Both the position numbers and the translations under genes were made by a program. A DNA stretch of 64,000 nt from Gemmataceae bacterium. Lineage in GTDB: Bacteria > Planctomycetota > Planctomycetia > Gemmatales > Gemmataceae. Shown here piece by piece: positions 16,865 to 24,484 of this stretch. Within the stretch, counting starts at the first letter, position 1. Every line of letters begins with the position of its first letter. Location: contig SIAQ01000003.1 of assembly GCA_009697105.1 (NCBI GenBank), positions 1-64,000 on the forward strand, given 5' to 3'. Under the pieces are notes generated by a model. It made no database searches and was not told where the DNA came from. It saw only the letters and a program-made list of their open reading frames with translations.

Positions 16865-16916
16865 TGCTTGCCATTTAGCGCTCGCGTGTCGTCATGCGAG
16901 CGCTAAACGACAAGCG
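16865..16916. repeat. Intergenic palindrome, family A (22-bp imperfect arms)
   Basis: Arms 16865-16886 and 16895-16916 contain tttagcgctcgc and gcgagcgctaaac cores with a few mismatches. It fills the gap between the convergent DUF1571 and DUF1080 genes, 6 nt from each stop codon. Confidence 0.85.
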
Positions 16917-16921
16917 AGACA

Positions 16922-18046
16922 TCACTTCAACTCGCGAATAAACAGATTGCGAAACTGCGCCGCTTCGCCTTGTTGGCGGAGCGCGATTGGACCGGCGGTC
17001 GGCGCTTTGTCCAATTTAATATCGCTGACGCCCTTGCCATTGATGCTGACGCTGACGCCGTTGCCCTGGACACGCACGAGCGCGCGGCTCCAGCCTTTGC
17101 CCGTTGATTCCAGGTTCATGGCTTTGCCCGATCCGCCCGGGTTCAGGATAAGGCTGGCTTTCGATTTGAAATCGCAAATCAACTCGAAGCTGCCGAACGA
17201 TTTCTCGGTGGCGAGGCTTGCCGTTGCGTATGTCGCTTTGCCGTCGCAGTTGAGCACGCCGTCGCGCATGATCCAATGTTTCTTGTGCATGTCGGTCGCC
17301 TTCCAACCGTTCAGGTCGAGGCCGGTGAAGAGGCAGGTGAAGCCCTTGTCTTCGTCGCAAATCTCGCTCGCCTTCGGATTCGTGCTTGGCAGTTCCTTGA
17401 GCTTGATGTTCTTGAAGCGGCACTCCGAGCCTTCGGATTCGAGAGCGAGAAAGCCCTTGCGCGGGTTCGACTCCGTCACGCCCGAGACTTCTTTGCCATT
17501 CACGGCCAATTTGAGCACGCCGTTGTTGGCCATGACGCGATAGTGGTTCCATTCGTATTCGCCCTTGCAAACATTCTCAATGGGCAGACAGCGTTCCCAA
17601 CCCTTGGGGTGTGCCCGATCGGGCTTGCACTTCGCACCCCAGATGCTGAAGAGGTCGCCATGGCTTGTGTAGGTGTCCTTGACGTTGAGATTGACGAGAA
17701 CCTGCACTTCGATGCTGCGCGTATAGCCCGTGCCGAGGGCGGGAATCGGGTCGCCCCAGACGAACAGGCCGGAGTTGCCGACCGCGCCTTTTTTCTCGGG
17801 AGCATGGAACCATTCAAATTCGAGGACGAAGTTCTCGTACATGCGGTCGGTGCGCAGGTAGCCGGTCGGTTTGCCGGTGGTGATAATCATGTTGTCTTTG
17901 ACATACCACGTGCTCGGCGCGCAATTAACGTTAACCCAGCCGCTCAGGTCCTTGCCATTGAAGAGCGACTTGAACTCGCCATCCTGGGCGCGAACAGACC
18001 CCAGGCCGAGCGACAGAAGTACGGCGACAGCGATACGACGATGCAT
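16922..18046 (-). CDS. Two-domain DUF1080 (3-keto-disaccharide hydrolase-like) protein
   Basis: 374 residues with a signal peptide (1-20). Two DUF1080 concanavalin-like domains follow: the first begins FKSLFNGKDLSGWVN, the second FTCLFTGLDLNGWKATD. Each ends in the FKNIKLKEL or FRNLFIREL pattern typical of the family. DUF1080 domains are placed with 3-keto-glucoside/disaccharide hydrolases, so a periplasmic role in sugar breakdown is plausible but not shown. GGGAGG lies before ATG 18046. A half palindrome lies directly upstream. Confidence 0.85.
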   Translation of the reverse strand: MHRRIAVAVLLSLGLGSVRAQDGEFKSLFNGKDLSGWVNVNCAPSTWYVKDNMIITTGKPTGYLRTDRMYENFVLEFEWFHAPEKKGAVGNSGLFVWGDPIPALGTGYTRSIEVQVLVNLNVKDTYTSHGDLFSIWGAKCKPDRAHPKGWERCLPIENVCKGEYEWNHYRVMANNGVLKLAVNGKEVSGVTESNPRKGFLALESEGSECRFKNIKLKELPSTNPKASEICDEDKGFTCLFTGLDLNGWKATDMHKKHWIMRDGVLNCDGKATYATASLATEKSFGSFELICDFKSKASLILNPGGSGKAMNLESTGKGWSRALVRVQGNGVSVSINGKGVSDIKLDKAPTAGPIALRQQGEAAQFRNLFIRELK

Positions 18047-18082
18047 GAGAGAGCCTCCCGAGTGAAGTTGATGATTCCCGCA

Positions 18083-18110
18083 TTTCCGCTTGCGGCTTAG
18101 CGCTCACGTT
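18083..18110. repeat. Half element, family A
   Basis: ttccgcttgcggcttagcg-type arm identical in wording to the left arms at 51185 and 55463, but with no right arm following. It looks like a decayed or truncated palindrome. Confidence 0.65.
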
Positions 18111-18142
18111 GCCCACAAGTTTATTCACCGCAGAGAACGCGA

Positions 18143-19795
18143 TCACTGTTTCCCCTTGAACAGCACGGTCGCCGCCTGTGAATTCGTGATTTTCGATTTC
18201 TCGCGTTCTTCCTGCAGCCGCTGTCCTTGTTTACGAAGATGCAGCCCAAGAATGACCAGCGTGATCGACCATAGCACGCCAAAGAGTAGCGGACCAAGCG
18301 TCAGGTCGAGCACGATGATTGGTCCCAGGATGAAGAACGCGACGCCAAACGCGTAACAGCGTCCCCAATAGTTCGCGCCCATGACGAAAAACGCCAGGCC
18401 CGAAACGAGTGCAATAAACGGGTAGGGCAGAAGTTCCGGCAGATACTTTTGCATGCGAACGTCCGCTGGAGTACTCAACGCGTCGACACGAATCAGCAGG
18501 CGCGTCACGAGCACGACGAAGAAATAGGTCGTGAAGTAACCGATCCAGATCGACCATAACTCGCGCTCCGCCGCGCTCGTGGGCAGCAGTTGGCTGCGGC
18601 GATTGTACCAGAACAACAGTCCCAGCAGCACGAACTGTAGGAATCGCGCGACAGTGATAAAGGGCATGGGCAACTCGGCACGGACGAAGCCGAATACCGC
18701 GACATGTTCGGTGAGCACCACCATTGCCATCACGAGGACCATCGAACTCCAAGCCGAAAAATCGGCGGTGTGCTGATCGCGATCGAGCGTGTGTGCCAGC
18801 CGATCGATGACGTTGAAGCTGCGCGCCGTGATCGATTCACCGTCCAGGTAGCGCTGCAAATCCTCGCCCAACTCCTCGGCCGAGGCGTAGCGCAGCGTTG
18901 GCTCCTTTTCCAGGCATTTCAAGCAAATCGTTTGCAGATCATGATCGATCTTGGGATTCAACAACACCGGCGGCACAGGCTCGTGATCGATGACTTGCAT
19001 GACGGTATCAAGCGGCGTTTCGCCGCGAAACGGCGGGCGACCCGTCATCAATTCGTACAGGATGGCACCGAGGCTATAGACATCGGTCGTCGGCCCGAGT
19101 TCGGCGATCCTGCCCTGGGCCTGTTCCGGCGACATGTAGCTTGGCGTGCCGAGCACCGTTCCGGTTCGCGTTTGCCCAGTGTCGAGACCGAGGCGTTTGG
19201 CCAGGCCGAAGTCGGTGATGTGCGGCTCGTCATCGGCGTCGATCAGGATGTTCGTCGGCTTCAGATCGCGATGCAAAATGCCGTTCTTGTGCGCGTAATG
19301 CACAGCCCGCGCCAGGATGCGCACGTAGCGCGCCGCCGACTTGCCTGCAAGAGGCCCGTCCACAATCCGTCGATCGAGGCTTTCGCCGTCGATGAAATCC
19401 ATCGTGAAATAATGCTGCCCTTCATGCTGATCGACATCATGGACGGCAACGATATTGGAGTGTTGCAATCGCGCCGCCGCTTCGGCTTCAGCGCGGAATC
19501 GACCGACATCTTCCGCATTGGCGAGCCGGCCGGCGAGGATCATCTTCAGTGCTACGACTCTTCCCAGCGTAAGCTGACGGGCACGATAGACAACGCCCAT
19601 GCCGCCCTGGGCGATCTGGGAGAGAATTTCGTATTCGCCGAACCGTTGTCCGACATAGGGCGCCAGCCCAGCTGCATTCCTGGCATCGTTTTGTAGGGGA
19701 ATCGATTCGCCTGGCGCCACGCGGGTGAGGTCGAGCACCGTCGCGCCTTGATCAGCGAGTTCGGTCATCGGCTTGCTGTCGGACGGCTGCGCCAT
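18143..19795 (-). CDS. Membrane Ser/Thr protein kinase (PknB-type)
   Basis: 550 residues. The kinase domain spans about 53-310: glycine loop QGGMGVVY (63-70), catalytic Lys in VVALKM (K84), HRDLKPTN (175-182), DFGLAK (195-200) and GTPSYMSPEQ. All catalytic residues are present, so it should be active. Residues about 340-520 form several membrane helices with short loops instead of the usual PASTA or WD repeats, so its sensor part is membrane-embedded. It probably phosphorylates cytoplasmic proteins on Ser/Thr; targets unknown. The next gene upstream on the same strand is a 160-residue hypothetical protein. Confidence 0.9.
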   Translation of the reverse strand: MAQPSDSKPMTELADQGATVLDLTRVAPGESIPLQNDARNAAGLAPYVGQRFGEYEILSQIAQGGMGVVYRARQLTLGRVVALKMILAGRLANAEDVGRFRAEAEAAARLQHSNIVAVHDVDQHEGQHYFTMDFIDGESLDRRIVDGPLAGKSAARYVRILARAVHYAHKNGILHRDLKPTNILIDADDEPHITDFGLAKRLGLDTGQTRTGTVLGTPSYMSPEQAQGRIAELGPTTDVYSLGAILYELMTGRPPFRGETPLDTVMQVIDHEPVPPVLLNPKIDHDLQTICLKCLEKEPTLRYASAEELGEDLQRYLDGESITARSFNVIDRLAHTLDRDQHTADFSAWSSMVLVMAMVVLTEHVAVFGFVRAELPMPFITVARFLQFVLLGLLFWYNRRSQLLPTSAAERELWSIWIGYFTTYFFVVLVTRLLIRVDALSTPADVRMQKYLPELLPYPFIALVSGLAFFVMGANYWGRCYAFGVAFFILGPIIVLDLTLGPLLFGVLWSITLVILGLHLRKQGQRLQEEREKSKITNSQAATVLFKGKQ

Positions 19796-19837
19796 TTCAG
19801 ACTCACGGTTCGGCGGAAGGATTCGTTTCGGTAGAGT

Positions 19838-20320
19838 TTATCCAAGGCCGACCTTCCCGCCAGTGCCGGATTTCGTTCGCTCGTCCACAGGCCAAAGACG
19901 CAGGCCGAAGCCGCTGAAGTCGATCCACTCGACGGGTTCGCCATCGTCGAGGTCGCCACGTTCGATGCCGGCCCGCAAATAAATCCACAGGCAGGCGACA
20001 TCGCTGGCGTGATCGTAGCCGTGCTCGTCAGTGTCGCCTTCAAACAACCAGCGATAAACGCGGCGTTCCTTGCCAAACGTCGTGGCTTCCTCCTGCCAAC
20101 CCTTGAGCAAGCGGGTCATATTGTGCTGTGCTTGTTTCCAGGCAGCGACGGAGGTGAGTTGCACGCGCAGCTCGTCCGGCCCGGTTTCGAGCGTGACGCC
20201 GTCGATCTGCTTGATCTCATTGAACAGGCGATGTTCAAGGGCCGATGCCCGCCAGGGCGTCCAGAGATTGCAGGTGATGTGCGATGCCTGAAATTGCAGG
20301 CCGTGGAATTCGATTTGCAT
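19838..20320 (-). CDS. Hypothetical soluble protein
   Basis: 160 residues, no signal peptide or membrane helix. It is rich in Trp, His and charged residues and ends with a Gly/Lys-rich tail. I do not recognise the family. It lies 42 bp upstream of the kinase gene on the same strand and may share its transcript. Codon pattern and lack of alternative frames with known motifs support it as real. Confidence 0.55.
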   Translation of the reverse strand: MQIEFHGLQFQASHITCNLWTPWRASALEHRLFNEIKQIDGVTLETGPDELRVQLTSVAAWKQAQHNMTRLLKGWQEEATTFGKERRVYRWLFEGDTDEHGYDHASDVACLWIYLRAGIERGDLDDGEPVEWIDFSGFGLRLWPVDERTKSGTGGKVGLG

Positions 20321-20462
20321 GAGGGTTCACCAGGAGTCAGGAGTCAGCGATCCATGCCGCATGAGCGTTCGGCCAATTCCTTTTTTGCGAAATTGGGCGC
20401 TTGCATTGTGCCTTGCGTCTGTCTAACATGTCACCTTGCGATTATTGTACAGGAGCAACGAT

Positions 20463-21746
20463 ATGAATCTGTCGGTTCGCAACAAACTTTCGGTAATGAT
20501 GTTTCTGGAGTTCTTCATCTGGGGCGCGTGGTTGCCATTGATTTTTGGCTATCTGCCGAGTCTCGGATTCTCCGATCTTGAAAAGTCCTGGGTGCTCAAT
20601 GCGTTCGCCCTGGCGTCGTTCACGGCGATGTTTTTCAGCACGCAGTTTGCGGATCGCACCTTCGCGGCGGAACGCTTCCTCGCCTTTAGCCATTTAATCG
20701 GCGGCCTGGCCATACTTGGATTGGCGTTTGTGCAAGACTTTTGGCCGTTCTTCGGTTTGATGCTAGTGCATTCGCTGTTCTATGTGCCGACGATTTCGAT
20801 CACGAATTCGATCGCGTTCACCAATCTGAAGGACGCGAAAAACGATTTCGGCCTCGTGCGGTTATGGGGCACGATCGGCTGGATCGCCGCCAGCTGGCCG
20901 TTTGTGTTTCTGCTGGTGGACTGGGACCAGGTGCCGGCGTTCGGTTCCGTGGGATTCGTCGATTGGCTGGGGGCCGCTCTCGGGAAAGCAAAAACGGGGG
21001 GCGCGCTTCAAGAAGCTACACGTTACACTTTCGTTGCATCAGGTGTCGCCTCGTTATTGCTGGCCGCCTTCAGCTTGATTCTGCCGCATACACCGCCGAA
21101 GCCGGCGCAGGCTGGCGAAGGCCAATTCGCCTGGCTCGATTCCTTGAAACTATTGCGATCGCCGTTCCTCCTGGTGTTATTCGTTGTAACCTTCTTCGAC
21201 GCGGCAGTTCACCAATGTTACTTCATGTATACCGGCGATTTTCTGAAGAGCGTCGGTATTCCCGCCAATTGGGTCATGCCCGTCATGAGCATCGGGCAGT
21301 TCGCGGAAATCGGCACGATGGCGATTCTCGGCGCGTGTCTTAAACGCCTCGGCTGGCGCGTCACGATGACCATCGGCATTCTCGGCCATACCGTTCGCTT
21401 CGGTATTTTCGCACTGGCGCCAGAACCCTGGTTGGCGGTTTCCGTAAACGTGCTGCACGGTATCTGCTATGCGTTCTATTTCGCAACCGTATATATCTTT
21501 GTCGATGAGTTCCTACCGAAGAACTCGCGATCGAGCGCCCAGGGGCTATTCAACTTCCTGATACTCGGCGCCGGTCCGTTTGTGGGAACGTTCGTTTGGT
21601 CATATCTTGGCAGTGTCTTCAAGTCAGAATCTGGGGTCCAAGATTTCCGCTCGCTCTTCCTCGCGCCGTCGTTAGTAGCCCTGGTGGCGGCGGCGATTTT
21701 GTTCCTCTTTTTCCATCCACCGAAATCCGCCCAGCCGCCGCATTAG
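20463..21746 (+). CDS. MFS transporter of the nucleoside:H+ symporter type
   Basis: 427 residues with about 12 membrane helices. The start MNLSVRNKLSVMMFLEFFIWGAW (key residues N-L-M-F-W-G-W) and VRLWGTIGWIAASW near residue 135 match the NupG/XapB group of proton-coupled nucleoside transporters, which carries a characteristic WG-x-IGWI motif. It would import nucleosides across the inner membrane. AGGAG precedes ATG 20463. A perfect 26-bp palindrome follows 18 nt after the stop. Confidence 0.8.
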   Translation: MNLSVRNKLSVMMFLEFFIWGAWLPLIFGYLPSLGFSDLEKSWVLNAFALASFTAMFFSTQFADRTFAAERFLAFSHLIGGLAILGLAFVQDFWPFFGLMLVHSLFYVPTISITNSIAFTNLKDAKNDFGLVRLWGTIGWIAASWPFVFLLVDWDQVPAFGSVGFVDWLGAALGKAKTGGALQEATRYTFVASGVASLLLAAFSLILPHTPPKPAQAGEGQFAWLDSLKLLRSPFLLVLFVVTFFDAAVHQCYFMYTGDFLKSVGIPANWVMPVMSIGQFAEIGTMAILGACLKRLGWRVTMTIGILGHTVRFGIFALAPEPWLAVSVNVLHGICYAFYFATVYIFVDEFLPKNSRSSAQGLFNFLILGAGPFVGTFVWSYLGSVFKSESGVQDFRSLFLAPSLVALVAAAILFLFFHPPKSAQPPH

Positions 21747-21764
21747 GAATGCTAGTCCGCAGAC

Positions 21765-21826
21765 TTCAGAGCCGGAAGCGTGAGCGACGGTCAACATACA
21801 CCGTCGCTCACGCTTCCGGCTCTGAA
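21765..21826. repeat. Intergenic palindrome, family B (26-bp perfect arms)
   Basis: Arms 21765-21790 and 21801-21826 are perfect inverted copies with a 10-nt loop. It lies in a tandem gap and ends 28 nt before the next gene's ATG. Confidence 0.9.
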
Positions 21827-21853
21827 GAACAAGAACTTCCACGGGGCATTCCC

Positions 21854-22867
21854 ATGCCGGTCGTTGCCACCTGCTCGCATTGTTCGGGCAGAGTCAAAGT
21901 GAAGGACGAGTTGATCGGAAAGTCGGTCAAATGTCCGAAATGCGCCACGCCCTTCAAGGTCGCTGCCGAGGCGCAGGAATCCTCCACGGAAACCGCCGTC
22001 ACCGAGAAGAAGCCGGCGCACGCCAAAACGACGATGGGGAACACCACATCGAAAACGTCGTTAGCCAAGGCCAGCCCGCCGCCGATGCCTGCCGAACCGA
22101 AAAAGAAAGCCGCCTGGGATAAAGCCAAAGACGACGACGAAGCCAAGGAAGCCGACAAGTTCAAGGCGAAGTCGGCCAAGAAAAAGCAGAAGAAGGACGA
22201 CGACGAGGCATTCGACGAATTGCTGAACACCACGCAGCTGCCCGATGCGGTGAAAGTGCGCGTGCATGAGGAGATTGGCCTGAAAGAAACCGGCGTCTGG
22301 GTCGGTCAGCCGGTGCCGAAGATCATGATGGTCCGCGCCATTCCGAAGATATTCGCCGCGGTGTTCATTACCTGTTTTCTGTCGATATTCGCCGGCGTGG
22401 GGTTGCTCGCGGGGCTTGGCTTGCCGCCGTTGATCGCCATCCCGACGCTAATTGTCCTCGACCTGATCGCCGCGATGTTTTGGGCCGTCCTCTTCGTCTT
22501 CATGGATCGCAAAGTCGCGCTCGCCACGGCCTATGTGGTGACGAACAAGCGCTGTATCGTTTTCCAGGGCCGCTGGTTCATACCGCCCGAAGTCGAGAGC
22601 GTCTACCCCGACCTACTCACGCACATGCGCCGCCTGGCAACCTGGTTTTTCGGCAGCGAAGCAGGCGACATAGTCTTCCGCAGCGTCACCACCATCACCA
22701 CCACGCACCGCCAACGCGGCGGCTCCAGCACCTCGTCGAGCACGGTGTACTATGGCTTTCTCGGCATCGCCAGCATGGACGAAGCCGAGAACATCATCCG
22801 CAACGCGCTACTTCGCGACGACGATGATGACGATGATCGCCCGAGAAAGAAAAAGAAAAGGGCCTGA
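21854..22867 (+). CDS. Zinc-ribbon membrane protein
   Basis: 337 residues. The N-terminus is an MJ0042-type zinc ribbon with C7-x2-C10 and C27-x2-C30. A Lys/Glu/Asp-rich, low-complexity linker (about 40-125) follows, then two or three membrane helices (about 160-215), a YVVTNKRCIVFQG strand pattern typical of PH-like bPH2/YdbT-type domains, and a C-terminal Asp tract followed by a Lys-rich tail. Planctomycetes have many such ribbon-linker-membrane proteins without assigned function. ATG 21854 is chosen because the ribbon begins at once; upstream reads through the palindrome. Confidence 0.75.
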   Translation: MPVVATCSHCSGRVKVKDELIGKSVKCPKCATPFKVAAEAQESSTETAVTEKKPAHAKTTMGNTTSKTSLAKASPPPMPAEPKKKAAWDKAKDDDEAKEADKFKAKSAKKKQKKDDDEAFDELLNTTQLPDAVKVRVHEEIGLKETGVWVGQPVPKIMMVRAIPKIFAAVFITCFLSIFAGVGLLAGLGLPPLIAIPTLIVLDLIAAMFWAVLFVFMDRKVALATAYVVTNKRCIVFQGRWFIPPEVESVYPDLLTHMRRLATWFFGSEAGDIVFRSVTTITTTHRQRGGSSTSSSTVYYGFLGIASMDEAENIIRNALLRDDDDDDDRPRKKKKRA

Positions 22868-22881
22868 TCATCCCGTTCATT

Positions 22882-22970
22882 ATGTCGGCACATCTTCAAA
22901 TTCGACGGCGATTCGGGCGACTCTGACAATCGGCTTGCCCACGAGGATTTTCGGGCCAACTTGAATATCG
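22882..22970 (-). pseudogene. DUF433 antitoxin remnant
   Basis: On the reverse strand one frame reads VGPKILVGKPIVRVARIAVEF followed by EDVPT and a stop. This aligns with residues 9-30 of the intact DUF433 protein encoded at 24190-24423 (VDPKILVGKPIIKGTRMSVEF). No start codon or C-terminal half is present. It is a truncated copy 1.2 kb from the complete gene. Confidence 0.7.
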
Positions 22971-23023
22971 ATTTGTGACGGGCAAAAGGCCCCTTATCTC
23001 GCAGCCGTTGCGTCGCCTGAAAG

Positions 23024-23626
23024 TCACGACCGCAGTGCGAGCTGGCGGTTTCGCCACGCACGGAGAACAACGCACATGAAAACGGCAACAAACAGCACGA
23101 ACGGCGAGCAATTGACGATCTCAGCGAGAATCACTTCCCAGGTATGCCAACCGATATGCTCGGCGTTCAGCTTGCGGTCATCAATCGTTACGGCAAATCG
23201 AATTGGACGCGGGCGGTGTTGTGGAAACGTTGATCCGTCACGAGTGAGTAGCGGGCCCACCTGGAGTGTCCCCTCAGGAATAGCGCGAATCCACGCATCG
23301 GTATGCCCTTTTCCGGTTGGCGCCGAAACGCGACTATCGCGAGGAACGGCGAAGAGATAGAATTCGGTCACTTCGCTGATTTCTTTCTCACGCAGCGTAA
23401 GGCGAATAGGTTCCGGGCCAATCCGTTTCAAGTGAAGCGTCCGATACCCGCCATTCTCTCGATATCCGTACTTCAAATAAAAATCATAATCTGGGTAGTC
23501 GCGCAAATTGTCGAACGCAAAAGTTAGCTCTCGTTTTCTGACCGGAGAATAGGCTTCCGCTACTCCCACGAACGTTAGAACGATCAGTACGCCGCCGATG
23601 GTGCGAATCCAGATTGGTAACGGCAT
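23024..23626 (-). CDS. Hypothetical exported membrane-anchored protein
   Basis: 200 residues with an N-terminal signal or helix (IGGVLIVLTFVGVAEA) and a second hydrophobic helix near the C-terminus (PFVLFVAVFMCVVLRAW) followed by a basic tail, so most of the protein should be outside the cytoplasm. The central part is a soluble beta-rich region with no motif I recognise. It stands alone between the zinc-ribbon gene and the toxin-antitoxin pair. Confidence 0.55.
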   Translation of the reverse strand: MPLPIWIRTIGGVLIVLTFVGVAEAYSPVRKRELTFAFDNLRDYPDYDFYLKYGYRENGGYRTLHLKRIGPEPIRLTLREKEISEVTEFYLFAVPRDSRVSAPTGKGHTDAWIRAIPEGTLQVGPLLTRDGSTFPQHRPRPIRFAVTIDDRKLNAEHIGWHTWEVILAEIVNCSPFVLFVAVFMCVVLRAWRNRQLALRS

Positions 23627-23655
23627 GATTCGTCAACTTCAGTATAGACGTGCCC

Positions 23656-23738
23656 GACAAAAGTCAAATTCCGTCCGCGGCTGAAGAGGCATTCAGGCTT
23701 CCTCGCTGACGCTTCAGCCGCGGAAATCCAGTTTTGTC
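23656..23738. repeat. Intergenic palindrome, family E, internally rearranged
   Basis: Outer arms gacaaaa and ttttgtc plus ccgcggctgaag and cttcagccgcgg pair, but the left arm lacks a cgtaagcga block present on the right as cgctgacgc. It appears to be a partly deleted version of the element at 41167-41252. Confidence 0.7.
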
Positions 23739-23793
23739 AGCGATGTCATTATTCACTGAAAAAACAAAATAGCTGCCCATGATTTGAATAAGG

Positions 23794-24180
23794 TCAGGAC
23801 ATCGCTTGCGAGGCTTCATCACCGCCACGTTGCAACAATCGCATGCATATGCGGTTGCCGGTCACCACGGAGAACTTCCCCTCCCAATCGCTACGCGATT
23901 CGATTGCCTCGATTGTTCGTTGACAGGCGATATCCTTGTCTGCACCCGAAAGTCGCACCAGTATGACGCCGGATTCCGCTGGAAGGCCCAATCGAATCGC
24001 CAGTTCGCCGAAATCTTTGTCATGCGTTAGAACAATCCGCTTCTCTGTTTGAGCCCTGGCGAGGATGATGTCATCCGCTTGACCCCGCATTGATTCCTTC
24101 GCCGAGAGCACGTCATGCCCGTTCTTTCGCAGCCCATCCATGATCGTTTTTGCCACATTCTCGTTTGCCAAAAATTGCAT
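23794..24180 (-). CDS. DUF5615 PIN-like toxin
   Basis: 128 residues. The start MQFLANENV and DIILARAQTEKRIVLTHDKDFGEL carry the acidic residues of DUF5615, a PIN-like ribonuclease family that is usually encoded next to DUF433. It lies 9 nt after the DUF433 gene on the same strand, the standard toxin-antitoxin arrangement. Active-site residues appear intact. Confidence 0.85.
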   Translation of the reverse strand: MQFLANENVAKTIMDGLRKNGHDVLSAKESMRGQADDIILARAQTEKRIVLTHDKDFGELAIRLGLPAESGVILVRLSGADKDIACQRTIEAIESRSDWEGKFSVVTGNRICMRLLQRGGDEASQAMS

Positions 24181-24189
24181 TGTTGAATA

Positions 24190-24423
24190 TCACCCCGTTG
24201 GCAACAAGTAGACCTTTTCCGAGCGCAGAACCTCACTCGCATAGGCTAAACACGCCTGAATGTCGGCCGGTTGCAAGTGGTCGTACTCTTGCAATATCTG
24301 CTCATTTGACCAGCCGTTGCCCAGCAGGTCAACGATAAATTCAACCGACATGCGAGTACCTTTGATGATCGGTTTGCCGACCAGTATTTTCGGATCAACG
24401 ATGATGCGATTGTGCCAATTCAT
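24190..24423 (-). CDS. DUF433 antitoxin
   Basis: 77 residues with the typical opening IIVDPKILVGKPIIKGTR and the helical segment NEQILQEYDHLQPADIQACLAYA, which forms a winged or ribbon-type helix-turn-helix. The family is the antitoxin partner of DUF5615 proteins, encoded immediately downstream. A degraded second copy lies at 22882-22970. Confidence 0.85.
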   Translation of the reverse strand: MNWHNRIIVDPKILVGKPIIKGTRMSVEFIVDLLGNGWSNEQILQEYDHLQPADIQACLAYASEVLRSEKVYLLPTG

Positions 24424-24484
24424 GTCTGTCGTCCTCCAAGTTTCCGTTCATTATACTCGCAAGTTACGTAGCCTTCCGTCCGCG

